Assembly (NCBI RefSeq): GCF_009741735.1
Contig: NZ_WHOH01000001.1
Span: 496,001 to 560,000, forward strand
DNA length: 64,000 nucleotides
Direction of reading: 5' to 3'
DNA from: Lentibacillus sp. JNUCC-1
GTDB lineage: Bacteria > Bacillota > Bacilli > Bacillales > Amphibacillaceae
The position numbers and the translations under genes were made by a program. Positions 7,834 to 17,449 of the stretch are shown piece after piece. Every line of letters starts with the position of its first letter. The stretch's first letter is position 1. The notes below the pieces were generated by a model. That model made no database searches. It saw nothing but the letters and a program-made list of their open reading frames with translations, and was not told the DNA's origin.

Positions 7834-8514
7834 AGACACAAACTGCGAACCAGAGAAAATTTGAAATGACTGCTTCTGGCAGGCAACTAACCACCATAAT
7901 GAGAGTATCGTGATTTCCGCTGCGGGAAGTCGCTTTAACTTTATAACAGCTCAAGTGCGACATCTGTTCAAGAAGTGCACTTTCACAGTGTCTTCTAGCC
8001 GCGGGCACGGCCTTAGCCTCCTTGCCCCGGCAAGGGGTATGTCGACGTTGCCCGCAAAGGGCGGTTTTAGTCGACCCTCCCTAATGTAACGCTGTGGGGT
8101 CTTCGGACTCGTGCTGTTCCCGCAGGAGTCGACTTCCCTCCGCTCCAATCACTTTATGTTTTTCAGTGACTTGGACGGTTCTGCTCAAGAAATCAAATAT
8201 GAACGTGAACACTGTTTGAGTTGTTCCACTAATAGGTATTATATCTAATTTAGTCGTAATCTGGGCTTACAGGGTTTGTATTTACTTATGGTTTTTCTAT
8301 CTCTATATGCCTTTTCACGCTTAAATCCGTTCTACCTACGAAGGCGAGAAGTAAGATCAACAGCTCGGGGGAAACACGGAGACTCCTGCGGGATGCAAAG
8401 CCTCGATGAGACCCCGGAGGTCGTCAGACCGAGGAGGCTCAGCAGCGCCCGCGGAAAGCGCAGTGTTTCCCCCGAGCGGCTGCATGGGGCAGTCATAAGT
8501 TAGTTCGCAGTTTA
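7834..8514. repeat. GC-rich palindromic interspersed repeat, copy B
   Basis: The ends are clear imperfect inverted repeats: GACACAAACTGCGAAC at 7834 and GTTCGCAGTTT (read TAGTTCGCAGTTT) ending near 8514, each followed inward by an ATGACTGC/GCAGTCAT pair. The left module shares long stretches with copy A (7905-8180, with GATTTCCGCTGCGGGAAG and GTCGACGTTGCCCGC), the right module (about 8356-8485) shares CTCGGGGGAAACACGGAGAC. The AT-rich centre (about 8200-8350) is unique. It fills the space between the xapX pair and the 52-residue gene; no supported gene within. Confidence 0.8.
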
Positions 8515-8646
8515 CTTATACTGTGACTTAGTATATTTTGTGGGAAACGACATAAACTGAATTGTTATTTGCTTCACATGTATAGTTCTATCATACGTGA
8601 TCTGTTCAATTTTTCCTACCAATTTATGTAAGAAATTTTGATCTAA

Positions 8647-8678
8647 AAAACGTCCACCTGGAATCAGGCGGACGTTTT
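8647..8678 (-). terminator. Terminator of the small ORF/TetR transcript
   Basis: AAAACGTCC...GGACGTTTT hairpin immediately after the 52-residue gene; symmetrical, so it could work both ways. Confidence 0.75.
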
Positions 8679-8693
8679 AACTTCAACTGTGTT

Positions 8694-8852
8694 TTACCGT
8701 GAAAATTGGCGTACATTTTCGCAATAAAGGATGAAGTTACGCTTTTGTTGTTGAGCTTCTTTTTGTTGAACGTGGTAAGCTTCAATGCCAGACTTGCCAT
8801 CGTTCAAATATTTGCGCTCTCTTCTGAACATGTTTTTAATTTTATTAGCCAT
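8694..8852 (-). CDS. Small basic protein, 52 residues, unknown
   Basis: An ORF from ATG at 8852 to TAA at 8694, preceded by AAGGAG nine bases upstream and followed by a strong terminator, which together argue for a real gene. It begins MANKIKNMFRRERKYLNDGK and is rich in Lys, Arg and Gln, with a QQKEAQQQKR stretch suggesting a helix; one Cys; no membrane segment or known motif. It follows the TetR gene by 56 bases in the same direction, with a palindrome between them. I do not recognise it. Confidence 0.65.
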   Translation of the reverse strand: MANKIKNMFRRERKYLNDGKSGIEAYHVQQKEAQQQKRNFILYCENVRQFSR

Positions 8853-8875
8853 GTGTAATCACTCCTTTTTTAAAA

Positions 8876-8885
8876 TGACTGGTCA
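8876..8885. promoter_or_regulatory. Possible TetR-type operator
   Basis: TGACTGGTCA is a near-perfect palindrome of the kind bound by TetR-family repressors, 23 bases before the small ORF and just after the TetR stop. A related half site (TGACCA) lies upstream of the tetR start near 9540. Inference only. Confidence 0.35.
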
Positions 8886-8908
8886 GTTTATTGTGGTGGC
8901 AGTTCTTC

Positions 8909-9511
8909 CTAAGTGAGTAATGCCATCATTGTCTTTTCCATTTTTAAGATTCGTTCTTCTATTTTCTCTTCGGCATACCCGATAATCTTATGCAGCCATA
9001 GACCATCATGCAGTTCCCAAAAAGTGGCCGCTGCTTTCTCTGGATCAATGTCTGCTTTGATCTCTCCTTGTTTCTGCCCAGCGATAATAATGTCCTTGAC
9101 CTTTTCAAAATTAAAATCGAAACGGTCTTTCAACACATGCTGGACCTCAGGAGAGTCAGTCGAATATAGCCAGAATTCAATGTGCACACGCATCAGTTTC
9201 TTTTTGGTCGGATCGTATGGTATATCTGATTTGATCCAGTATCTCAATTGTTCAAGCGGGCTGGAGATTTCTTTGAGTTTAGCGTCCATCACCGCGTGTG
9301 CCTTCTGTGTTTCATGCTGCAGTATACTGATAAAGATGTCTTCTTTGCCACTGAAATAGTTGTAAATCGAACCCTTACTCATGTTGGAGTATTGAACAAT
9401 GTCATCCACTTTCGATGCATAATAGCCTTTTTGTGAAAAACACTCCAATGCAGCTTGCAGAATTTTAACGCGTCTTTCTTCTTTTGCTTCATCTGAAATA
9501 CGTGGAGCCAT
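8909..9511 (-). CDS. TetR/AcrR-family transcriptional repressor
   Basis: 200 residues from ATG at 9511 (MAPRISDEAKEERR). The N-terminal helix-turn-helix is typical: ILQAALECFSQKGYYASKVD then DIVQYSNMSKGSIYNYFSGK (about residues 17-56). The C-terminal half is a ligand-binding and dimerisation domain I cannot assign to an inducer. The 38 codons upstream are open but lack family similarity, and AGG lies about 11 bases before the chosen ATG. The likely targets are itself and the adjacent 52-residue gene, judged only from the palindrome between them. Confidence 0.9.
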   Translation of the reverse strand: MAPRISDEAKEERRVKILQAALECFSQKGYYASKVDDIVQYSNMSKGSIYNYFSGKEDIFISILQHETQKAHAVMDAKLKEISSPLEQLRYWIKSDIPYDPTKKKLMRVHIEFWLYSTDSPEVQHVLKDRFDFNFEKVKDIIIAGQKQGEIKADIDPEKAAATFWELHDGLWLHKIIGYAEEKIEERILKMEKTMMALLT

Positions 9512-9652
9512 CCCCTTGCACCTGCCTTGAATCTTAAACTGACCAATGAGTCTATATAAATTGTATTCGATTTTGACACAATTTACAACCGTTATGCTTG
9601 AGAACTTGTGACGATTGTTTGTCAAACCGTTTCATTTGGTGAAACAACCGGG

Positions 9653-10558
9653 TTATAAGGGCTCTGAAACACCTATCATGCGAAAATGACCGGGCAAAAT
9701 AGATATCTCTGCAGGTGTCATTTGATAAATTTCTCCATCCATATCCACTTCTTGTTTAGGTTTGGCTTTGATGGCCAAATCTTTTACCCGAAAGTGTTCA
9801 ATTTGCTGAAAAGCGCTTTTATCCATATCGGGATTTTTCATAGCCATGAACTCCCGAAAAGAACCCAGATTGGAATTCTTCACAATAAGAACCTCAAGCA
9901 TTCCGTCATCAGCCTCTAATGTTGGGATTGGCAGTTCTCTGGTCCCGATAAAACGACCGTTCAACACGAAAATCAATACCGCATCCCCTTTATATGTCTC
10001 TTCTTCAGTTTCAAGTTCATAAGTAAAGTTATTGGCATTTCCAATAGATTTAATCGTACTCAACAAATAACTGAGCACACCCAGATTCTGCTTTTGGGAA
10101 ACGTCTATATTCTTTGAGGTTTCAGTCACCAAACCCACACCCCAAAAATTAAGGAAATAATCGGTACCTGAGACACCTACATCAATTGGTTTTTCGATTC
10201 CATTCACAATGGTTTGAGCAGCAGTCTGCAGATTCTGAGGTATGCCCAGTGTCCGTGTGAAATCATTCGAGGTCCCGCCCGGTAAGATTCCAATGACAGG
10301 TCTGTGCTCCAACTTAGCCAAAACATTAATACACACGTGCACTGTGCCATCCCCTCCAAGTATAAGCAACAGCTCTATATCAGAATCCAGGTTCTGGCAA
10401 ACGTCTTCTGTTTCTTCTTGAGATAATGTTTGAACAACATTTAGCGATCGAATTGCCTGACTGAGGATTGGTAGTGTCTGAGCCAGTTTTTGCTGCAAAT
10501 TGTTTCCCCCAGCCACGCCGTTATAAATCAACACTGCTTTATTATATCGCACCTTCAC
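9653..10558 (-). CDS. Diacylglycerol/sphingosine kinase-family lipid kinase (YtlR-like)
   Basis: 301 residues from a GTG with GGGAAG a few bases upstream. The nucleotide-binding motif GGDGTV lies at about residues 68-73 (LLLILGGDGTVHV) and is followed by GILPGGTSNDFTRTLGIP, both hallmarks of the DAGK catalytic domain. The C-terminal DGE (VDMDGE) is the conserved C-terminal element. It resembles B. subtilis YtlR/BmrU more than DgkB; substrate is unknown. It faces away from the next, oppositely oriented operon. Confidence 0.88.
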   Translation of the reverse strand: MKVRYNKAVLIYNGVAGGNNLQQKLAQTLPILSQAIRSLNVVQTLSQEETEDVCQNLDSDIELLLILGGDGTVHVCINVLAKLEHRPVIGILPGGTSNDFTRTLGIPQNLQTAAQTIVNGIEKPIDVGVSGTDYFLNFWGVGLVTETSKNIDVSQKQNLGVLSYLLSTIKSIGNANNFTYELETEEETYKGDAVLIFVLNGRFIGTRELPIPTLEADDGMLEVLIVKNSNLGSFREFMAMKNPDMDKSAFQQIEHFRVKDLAIKAKPKQEVDMDGEIYQMTPAEISILPGHFRMIGVSEPL

Positions 10559-10720
10559 GTCACTTCCCTTCCAAACAACGCGTCTTTACAATCTATACCC
10601 AACTTAATGCCTTACTAAAAGCGATCTGCTCTTGGTCACAATAAACTGACATCTTTCATTATGATCTGTGAGCATTTTGCAGTATACTTAAAATATACTA
10701 ACTTTATAAGGAGCGTCATT

Positions 10721-11908
10721 ATGCGTACTTATGAATATTACAAAGAAGCTTTGACGTCAGTCGACAAACCGTGTGCTTTTTTGGATAGCGAATTATTTCA
10801 CCGGAACATTGAATCCATTGCAGAAAGGGCTCAAGGTAAACAAATTCGAATTGCCAGCAAATCAGTCCGTTCGATCGATGCACTCAGATTTATTTTTAAC
10901 GTTTCAGATGTTTTTAGAGGCGTGTTATGTTTCCACCCTGATGAAGCTCTTTACTTAAATGACAACGGATTTGATGATTTGTTAATCGCCTATCCTGCAG
11001 TGAACCATTCATCTTTAAAACAGATTGCTGAGCGTGTGAAACAAAACCAAACCATTACGCTCATGATCGATAGTGTTACACATATAGAGATTTTGGAACA
11101 AATTGCTAAAGAAACTGACAGTCATTTTCTTGTTTGTTTGGATATCGATTTATCTAGCTCGTATCCCGGGCTTCATTTCGGTGTGCACCGTTCCCCTGTC
11201 AAAACCCGGGAACATGCCATAGCACTTATAAATCGCATTCATAACTCTAAACATGTCCGCCTTGATGGCATAATGGGGTATGAGGCACAGATTGCCGGCG
11301 TAACAGACAACAATCCGAAACAAAAAACTAAAAATGCTGTCATACGACTGCTTAAAAGAAGCTCAACAAAAGAATTGGTCAACAAACGTGAACAGATTGT
11401 GAAGGACATTGAGAACAAAGGTATAGACCTGCGATTTGTGAATGGTGGTGGAACAGGCAGTCTGCATCAGACCGCAATCGAAGAAGCTGTCAGTGAAGTA
11501 ACAGTAGGCTCTGGTTTCTTCAATCCGCATCTGTTCGATGACTATATCGATCACAGAAATGATCCTGCAATGGGGTTTGCACTTGAAATTACACGCCAGC
11601 CTAAAAAAGATATTTACACATGTGCAGGGGGTGGCTACATTGCCTCTGGTGCTGTGGGAGAGGACCGATTGCCGCGTGTGTACTTACCAGAAGGTGCGAA
11701 TCTCACCTCAAATGAAGGAGCAGGTGAGGTTCAGACACCGGTTGTTTATCAAGGCGAGATTGACTTGCAAATCGGTGATCCTGTTTTTTTACGACACAGT
11801 AAAGCAGGCGAACTGTGTGAGCACTTCCATCTGATCCATGTCATAAAGGATGGAAGCGTCATTGACACGTATCGAACTTACAGGGGGGATGCCAAATGTT
11901 TTCTATGA
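10721..11908 (+). CDS. PLP-dependent amino-acid deaminase/aldolase (D-threonine aldolase-like)
   Basis: 395 residues from ATG at 10721, which has AAGGAG seven bases upstream; an ATG 20 codons earlier lacks one. The fold is alanine-racemase N-terminal TIM barrel plus DSD1-type C-terminal domain. KQIRIASKSVRS (around residues 35-46) carries the PLP lysine (consensus RPHxKT/KSxR), and NGGGTGSLH is the phosphate-binding glycine loop. Family members act on D-threonine or D-serine, so that class is inferred. It overlaps the next gene by 13 bases, indicating one operon. Confidence 0.85.
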   Translation: MRTYEYYKEALTSVDKPCAFLDSELFHRNIESIAERAQGKQIRIASKSVRSIDALRFIFNVSDVFRGVLCFHPDEALYLNDNGFDDLLIAYPAVNHSSLKQIAERVKQNQTITLMIDSVTHIEILEQIAKETDSHFLVCLDIDLSSSYPGLHFGVHRSPVKTREHAIALINRIHNSKHVRLDGIMGYEAQIAGVTDNNPKQKTKNAVIRLLKRSSTKELVNKREQIVKDIENKGIDLRFVNGGGTGSLHQTAIEEAVSEVTVGSGFFNPHLFDDYIDHRNDPAMGFALEITRQPKKDIYTCAGGGYIASGAVGEDRLPRVYLPEGANLTSNEGAGEVQTPVVYQGEIDLQIGDPVFLRHSKAGELCEHFHLIHVIKDGSVIDTYRTYRGDAKCFL

Positions 11909-13215
11909 CAACAAATGATACAGAATGGAAAAATTGGGCAGGAACCGTTTATAATCAGCCCGGAGCAATCATGAAACCAAGTTCCACTGAAGAGGTGATA
12001 CGAATCGTGAAAGAGTGCCAGGAAAGTGGCAGGTCTATGCGTGTTATTGGGGCGGGCCACTCTTTCACACCGCTTGCAGCTACCAGTGATGTGCTGCTTT
12101 CGCTCGAACATTTATCAGGAATTGAGAAAATCGATCATCAAAATAGGCGTGTCACCATTTGGGGCGGGACACGGCTGAATGATCTTGGTCCACTTTTGTT
12201 TGAAGAAGGATATGCCATGGAGAACCTTGGTGATATCAATGCCCAGGCAATTGCAGGAGCCATTAGCACGGGGACCCACGGGACTGGGCAGGCATTTGGC
12301 AGTTTATCCACCCAAGTTACAAGTCTCACGATCATCACCGCCTCAGGGGATCTTCTTCATATTTCACGCGAAGAGAATGAGGAATACTTTGAAGCCGCAC
12401 GTTTGTCGCTGGGCATGCTTGGAGTGATCATTAAGCTGGAACTTCAGGTTGTAAAAGCCTATCGCCTTGAAGCAACAAGTCTCCGAATGCCGCTTACAGA
12501 TTGCCTGAGCAACCTGAAGCAGCTGAATGACTCAAACCGGAATTTTGAATTTTATTGGTTCCCACACACAAAAACTGTTCAAGGAAAAATGATGAACATC
12601 ACAGCAAACACACCAAAACCCCCTCGTGGGCGCAATAAATTTGCAGACATCATCGTTGAAAACGGCGCTTTTTGGGTGCTGTCGGAACTGTGCCGCACCT
12701 TGCCTGCTTTATCCAAATCGGCCAGTCTGCTCTCGGCTCAAGCGGTACCTACCGGAAAGAGCAGCGGATACAGCCATGACATGTATGCCACACCCCGCTT
12801 GGTTAAATTCACTGAAATGGAATATAGCGTTCCACAAGCTTGGCTTCCAGATGTTTTGGAGGATATTCAGCACATCATTAAAAAGTACAATTTTGACGTG
12901 CATTTCCCGATTGAGTGCCGTTATGTTAAGGCAGATCACATTTGGTTGAGTCCGGCATACAATCGAGATTCAGCTTACGTCGCAGTCCATATGTACAAAG
13001 GAATGCCGTTTCAACCTTACTTTGACGCGCTGGAAGAGGTCTTTAGACATTATGAAGGACGGCCTCATTGGGGCAAAATGCACACCATGACCTATGAGGA
13101 ACTTAATACAGCTTATCCTCAGCTGCAAAATTTCCTGGACCTGAGACAAGAACTGGATCCTAACGGTCTGTTTTTAAACAGCTATTTACAGAAATTATTC
13201 GGTATTAAAAAGTAG
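11896..13215 (+). CDS. FAD-linked oxidase, D-arabinono-1,4-lactone/L-gulonolactone oxidase family
   Basis: 439 residues. An N-terminal PCMH-type FAD domain includes MRVIGAGHSFTPLA (about 48-61), where the His of GHS is the usual covalent flavin site, and GDINAQAIAGAISTGTHGTG. The C-terminal ALO domain ends with HWGKMHTMT, the HWGK catalytic signature. The ATG at 11896 has AGGGGG eight bases upstream. It overlaps the aldolase gene; this pairing recurs in Firmicutes and actinobacteria (from memory), suggesting a sugar-acid or hydroxyamino-acid pathway. True substrate unknown. Confidence 0.9.
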   Translation: MFSMTTNDTEWKNWAGTVYNQPGAIMKPSSTEEVIRIVKECQESGRSMRVIGAGHSFTPLAATSDVLLSLEHLSGIEKIDHQNRRVTIWGGTRLNDLGPLLFEEGYAMENLGDINAQAIAGAISTGTHGTGQAFGSLSTQVTSLTIITASGDLLHISREENEEYFEAARLSLGMLGVIIKLELQVVKAYRLEATSLRMPLTDCLSNLKQLNDSNRNFEFYWFPHTKTVQGKMMNITANTPKPPRGRNKFADIIVENGAFWVLSELCRTLPALSKSASLLSAQAVPTGKSSGYSHDMYATPRLVKFTEMEYSVPQAWLPDVLEDIQHIIKKYNFDVHFPIECRYVKADHIWLSPAYNRDSAYVAVHMYKGMPFQPYFDALEEVFRHYEGRPHWGKMHTMTYEELNTAYPQLQNFLDLRQELDPNGLFLNSYLQKLFGIKK

Positions 13216-13262
13216 AGGTCGGAACAATTCAATTTTGAAAGCGCTAAACCACATTGTTGCTC

Positions 13263-13309
13263 AAAAAACGAACACCTCCACGCACTTAAATGGGGGTGTT
13301 CCGTTTTTT
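13263..13309. terminator. Bidirectional terminator between convergent operons
   Basis: AAAAAACG...AACACC / GGTGTT...CGTTTTTT arms give T runs in both directions between the FAD oxidase and the btuD-cbiZ gene. Confidence 0.85.
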
Positions 13310-13322
13310 GCTGATTAGCATT

Positions 13323-14798
13323 TTATATGCCACCGTTATTTCTTTTTTGGTAGCTGTCGAGCGCTTTAAGGGTACAAGTATATACGCCTTTGGCAATGAG
13401 GATTCCAAGTGGCGTAATTGGACCAGCAAACTGCAATACATCCCCTTGCTGGGTTGCTGCGATTAAAAAACTGTCTGTTGCGGTACCTGTAGCGGAAGTC
13501 CCGCTGTAAGGATCTGTAATGCTTAACCTCTGCAGGGCTTTTGTTTTGGCTTCTGTTGCTGTAACAATCGCTTGAATAAATGCTTCATCAAGAACATAAC
13601 CATTCACAAACACCCATGTATTTATGGTGCCAGGCCTTGTGATCTCAGCATGCTGTTCTCCCCTGGTAACGTCCAGTGCTGTTCCAGAACCTGCTGTTAC
13701 AACGACATAAATTGAGAATCCATCCCCCTCCAAAAACACCTCAGCCGCATCTTCCAGGTTCACCGCAGTCATCATACCTGCTGTATCATTGGGATCGAGC
13801 CCTTTGTGAGCGATAAATTCCTCCATTTCCGCTTTATGATCAGTACAATCATAATTGGCTGGCACACGGCGATTGATGAAATTTTTGTACCATCCCATAC
13901 CCGCACCAATCACACTTGAAGACATGGTCTTAAGAGGGGTTTCACTAGTGAGAAGCATCATATCATCTTCACGCTCCAACCGACGAGCGTCTACCCTTTC
14001 CGTTTCAATTTGATCTGGCAGCAGTTCGGGGACAAGCATAATTTGAGGCTTAGGAACTTTAGGATGTGGGTTTTTTTCAATAGTCGTTTCATAAACGCGT
14101 TCAAGACGCTCTTTTTTTAATACTTCATCCGGCGTATCACAAACGTAATCATACCCTTTTTCCAGTAAAAGAAGCCGATCGCAATATAAACCAGCCAAAT
14201 TCAGATCATGGAAAATAGCAATAACCGTGAGCTCTTTTTCTTTTGTCCAGCGTTTCAGCAAGTCAAGTAAATCTTTTTGATAGGCAAGATCCAGGTGATT
14301 GGTTGGCTCATCCAGAAGCAATATACTTGGATTTTGAGCGAGAGCCTGGGCAAGATAAACGCGCTGTCGTTCCCCACCTGATAGTTGATCAAGTTTGGCA
14401 TCCTGATAAACTGAGATCCCTGTCTGCTGCATGACTTCCTGGACAATTTGTTCGTCTTCCGCCGTAAAAGAACCAAAAAGTCCTTTTTGATGGGCATAGC
14501 GGCCAAGTGAAACTGTTTCATAGACCGTATAGCTAAAGGTTTGTGAACTGTGCTGCGGGAGCACAGCCATCAAACGGGCAAGTTCTTTCGCGGAATAGTC
14601 TTCAAGTGCCTTTCCCGCTGCATGAATCGTACCTGATTGCACAGGGAGCAAAGCGCTCATCAGCTTGGCAAGCGTTGTTTTGCCACTGCCATTCGGGCCA
14701 ATAATACCAAAGAACTCTTGAGACTTTATTTCAAATGTAATATCTTTTACAACTGGTTCGCTCCCGTAACCACCTGAAACGTGCTTCATTTCGATCAT
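13323..14798 (-). CDS. btuD: Cobalamin ABC ATPase fused to adenosylcobinamide amidohydrolase (BtuD-CbiZ, YvrA-like)
   Basis: 491 residues. Residues 1-250 are a FecE/BtuD-type ABC ATPase: Walker A GPNGSGKT, LSGGERQRV, LLLDEPTNHLD, and H-loop FHDLN. Residues about 290-485 match CbiZ (SSVIGAGMGWYKNFINRRVP; TAGSGTALDV; GTATDSFLIA), which cleaves the side chain of adenosylcobinamide or pseudocobalamin to recycle the ring. B. subtilis YvrA has the same fusion. The ATG at 14798 starts one base after the permease stop. A TTG six codons upstream is possible. The fusion couples import to salvage of incomplete corrinoids. Confidence 0.92.
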   Translation of the reverse strand: MIEMKHVSGGYGSEPVVKDITFEIKSQEFFGIIGPNGSGKTTLAKLMSALLPVQSGTIHAAGKALEDYSAKELARLMAVLPQHSSQTFSYTVYETVSLGRYAHQKGLFGSFTAEDEQIVQEVMQQTGISVYQDAKLDQLSGGERQRVYLAQALAQNPSILLLDEPTNHLDLAYQKDLLDLLKRWTKEKELTVIAIFHDLNLAGLYCDRLLLLEKGYDYVCDTPDEVLKKERLERVYETTIEKNPHPKVPKPQIMLVPELLPDQIETERVDARRLEREDDMMLLTSETPLKTMSSSVIGAGMGWYKNFINRRVPANYDCTDHKAEMEEFIAHKGLDPNDTAGMMTAVNLEDAAEVFLEGDGFSIYVVVTAGSGTALDVTRGEQHAEITRPGTINTWVFVNGYVLDEAFIQAIVTATEAKTKALQRLSITDPYSGTSATGTATDSFLIAATQQGDVLQFAGPITPLGILIAKGVYTCTLKALDSYQKRNNGGI

Positions 14799-14799
14799 T

Positions 14800-15857
14800 T
14801 TACCCACTTCTTTCAAACCGCCGCTTCATTAATATTACGGCAAAAATCGGTGCACCGATGAGTGCTGTGATGACTCCGATCGGCAACACAGCCGGTGCAA
14901 TAATAATCCGTGAAACCAAATCGGCCAATATTAAAAATGCTGCACCTGCCAGGACCGACAATGGCAGCAAATGCTTATGGTCCGGTCCCCATAAGATTCG
15001 AATAAAATGGGGAATAACAAGCCCGACAAATCCGATGGTACCTGATACCGCGACAGCTGCTCCTGTAAGCAGTGAACCGGCAATCAGCACATTTAATTTC
15101 TTTCGTTCAACATGGACACCCAAATGTTTGGCGCGGTCTTCACCAAATGACATAGCATTCAATTCTTTGGCGTGCATGAGCAGAATCAAGGCCCCCACTA
15201 TAAAAAATGGCAGGATAATCCATACATACTCCCAGCCTCGCATGGATACACTTCCGAGCAGCCAACCAATAATTTGCCGCAATTCTTCGCCGGTAAGTGC
15301 GATCATAAGAGAAATCAGTGCCCCAAGAAAAGAACTGAAGATGACCCCAGTCAAAATAATCGTTTCCACTCGCATCGTCCGGTCTACTTGCCTGGCAAAA
15401 AACAAAACTGTAAAAATCGTTATGAATGATGCAATAATAGCTACAACAGGCAACGTATACAACCCTATAAAAGGCAAGCTTAGATTAAAAAACAAAGTGA
15501 GAACAGCACCAACACTCGCCCCCGATGAGACCCCAATGGTATATGGATCGGCAAGCGGATTACGGAGCAGTCCCTGAAATGCTGCCCCTGCAATAGCAAG
15601 AGCAGCACCAACAAGACCGGCAAGGACGACCCGGGGAACCTGATGTTCATTACGATGTTATCATGCATAACATTAACCCCTGGGTCGAGTGCTACATGGA
15701 AAACATGTGCATATATAATTTTCACAACAGACATTGCCGGGATATGAACCGTTCCGATGGAGATACCCATCAGAATGGCTGCTGTTAAAATCCCTATAAG
15801 CAACGGATAAGCAATAAACCGCTTAGTCTTTGAAAACGTCAGGATAGATAGATTCAC
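14800..15857 (-). pseudogene. btuC: BtuC-like cobalamin ABC permease, interrupted by a one-base deletion
   Basis: The N-terminal part (15857 to about 15640, to NIVMNIRFP) and the C-terminal part (about 15635 to 14800) are in different frames. Adding one base to the CCCC run (GGGG at 15633-15636) restores VVLAGLVGAALAIAGAAFQG and LLRNPLADPYTIGVSSGA, which are canonical FecCD/BtuC sequence. The C-terminal half is fully conserved (GTIGFVGLVIPHFIR; LPIGVITALIGAPIF). The likely start is GTG at 15857, inside the end of btuF. All neighbours are intact, so sequencing error is likely; otherwise the importer is dead. Confidence 0.85.
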
Positions 15858-16818
15858 CAAGAATTTTCGCCCCTTCAACCAACCGTGGTCCCGGGCGGCT
15901 GACAAGATCTGTATTCACATCGTAAATCGCATCGTTTTGTACAGCAGTTACATCGTCCCAACCGTCGCGTCCTTTCACTTCGGCAATCGGTTCTTCAACA
16001 TAATCGCCATATGTGGTGATAATCACGTCTGGATTAAGGGCGATGATCGCTTCTTGATCGAGCATAACCCAGCCTTCTTCTTCTCCTGCAGCATTATCAG
16101 CGTTGATCACATCAAGAAGTTCGCTGTAAAATGTTCCTTTTCCACCCGTATAAATTTCAGGTGATGGTGAAGTTTCAATAAAGACGCTTTTGCGATCTTC
16201 TTCTTCAATTTGCTCAGCTTTTTCTTTCAAAGTATCTAGCTCTTCTTGCATATTAATGACAATTTTATTGGCCTCTTCAGCCTGGCCTGTAGCTTGTCCA
16301 ATCGTTTTAATGTTTTCATAGACCTCTTCAAAATTTTCTCCTGTTGGCATCACAAGTACTGTTATACCGGAATCTCTCAGTTGTTTAACAGCCTCTTCAG
16401 GATTGCCGACTTCGGCGAGGACCAAATCAGGGTCAAGAGCAAGAATGGCTTCTATATTCAATTCCATGCCACCGACTTTTTCTTTTTCAGCGACAGCTTC
16501 AGGGTAATTGTCATGGTCTGAAACCCCAACAATTTCTTCATCAAGTCCCAAAGCAAATGCGATTTCAGTGTTACTTGGAATCAGTGATACAATACGTTCC
16601 GGCTCTGCTTCAACCGTCACTTCTTCTCCTGAGGCATCTTCTATCGTAAACGGAAACGCTGCCTCTTCTTCATCATTGCCATTATCTTCTGTTTGCTCCG
16701 TATTATTTTGATCTGCAGCATTATTGTTCGCATTTTGCTGATTATCATCCGAACCACAACCAGCCATTAAACCAACCATAACAAGTAACGATAATAAAAA
16801 TAAATGTAACTTCTTCAC
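15823..16818 (-). CDS. btuF: Cobalamin-binding lipoprotein
   Basis: 331 residues from a GTG with AAGGAGG seven bases upstream. The signal MKKLHLFLLSLLVMVGLMAG then C is a lipoprotein signal; an Asn/Asp/Glu-rich linker (residues about 25-52) follows, then a type-III periplasmic-binding fold with PERIVSLIPSNTEIAFALG and LVPEDPDL-like LALDPDLVLAE. It is homologous to BtuF/YvrC. It is first gene of btuF-btuC-btuD-cbiZ and overlaps btuC by about 35 bases. Its start is about 630 bases from the cobalamin riboswitch terminator because repeat copy C lies between. Confidence 0.9.
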   Translation of the reverse strand: MKKLHLFLLSLLVMVGLMAGCGSDDNQQNANNNAADQNNTEQTEDNGNDEEEAAFPFTIEDASGEEVTVEAEPERIVSLIPSNTEIAFALGLDEEIVGVSDHDNYPEAVAEKEKVGGMELNIEAILALDPDLVLAEVGNPEEAVKQLRDSGITVLVMPTGENFEEVYENIKTIGQATGQAEEANKIVINMQEELDTLKEKAEQIEEEDRKSVFIETSPSPEIYTGGKGTFYSELLDVINADNAAGEEEGWVMLDQEAIIALNPDVIITTYGDYVEEPIAEVKGRDGWDDVTAVQNDAIYDVNTDLVSRPGPRLVEGAKILGESIYPDVFKD

Positions 16819-16894
16819 ACTAAATCCTCCTTAAATATAAAAACCTTTTCTAAACAATCATTGCCCCACAACTGAAAATCTCCCACGAATAATC

Positions 16895-17408
16895 GACACA
16901 AACTGCGAACTAGCGAAAACTCTCCCCTAAACGCTTTTTTAAGGCTTTCTGGCTAACGCCGCTGGAATATACTCGCTTTCCAGGGGCACGGCCTCAGCCT
17001 CCTTGCCCCGGCAAGGGGTATGTCGACGTTGCCCGCAAAGGGCGGTTTTAGTCGACCCTCTTTAATGTGCCTCTGCGGGGTCTTCGGGCTCGTGCTGTTC
17101 CCCTAGGAGTCTCGCATATTCCAGCGGCTTAGCAAGAGGTAGTAATCTCTTTCCAATGTGGTAAAGAGAGGGATTATTCTACTATAAGCTCGGGGAAAAC
17201 ACGGAGACTCCTGTGGGAGCAAAAGCCTCGATGAGACCCCACAGCGCGCATTTGGGGAAGGAAGGCTAAGAACGCGACGTCCTGTCGTAACGCCTTCATG
17301 ACCCACGTCCCGTGGCCCGAGGCTCATCAGCGCCCACTGGACGCGGAGTGTTTTCCCTGAGCGGTTGCCAGTGACAGTCATAAAATCTGCCTAGTTAGTT
17401 TGCAATTT
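16895..17408. repeat. GC-rich palindromic interspersed repeat, copy C
   Basis: Ends are GACACAAACTGCGAACTAG at 16895 and CTAGTTAGTTTGCA ending near 17408, an inverted pair, followed inward on the right by TGACAGTCAT. The left module (16978-17130: GGGCACGGCCTCAGCCTCC, GTCGACGTTGCCCGC) and right module (about 17188-17370: CTCGGGGAAAACACGGAGAC, GAGGCTCATCAGCGCCCAC) match copies A and B. Outer flanks differ from A and B, as if the modules recombine. It lies inside the btuF leader. Confidence 0.78.
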
Positions 17409-17449
17409 ATAGGTATTTTGGTTTTGTGCATGGCAATATTTTAAGTACA

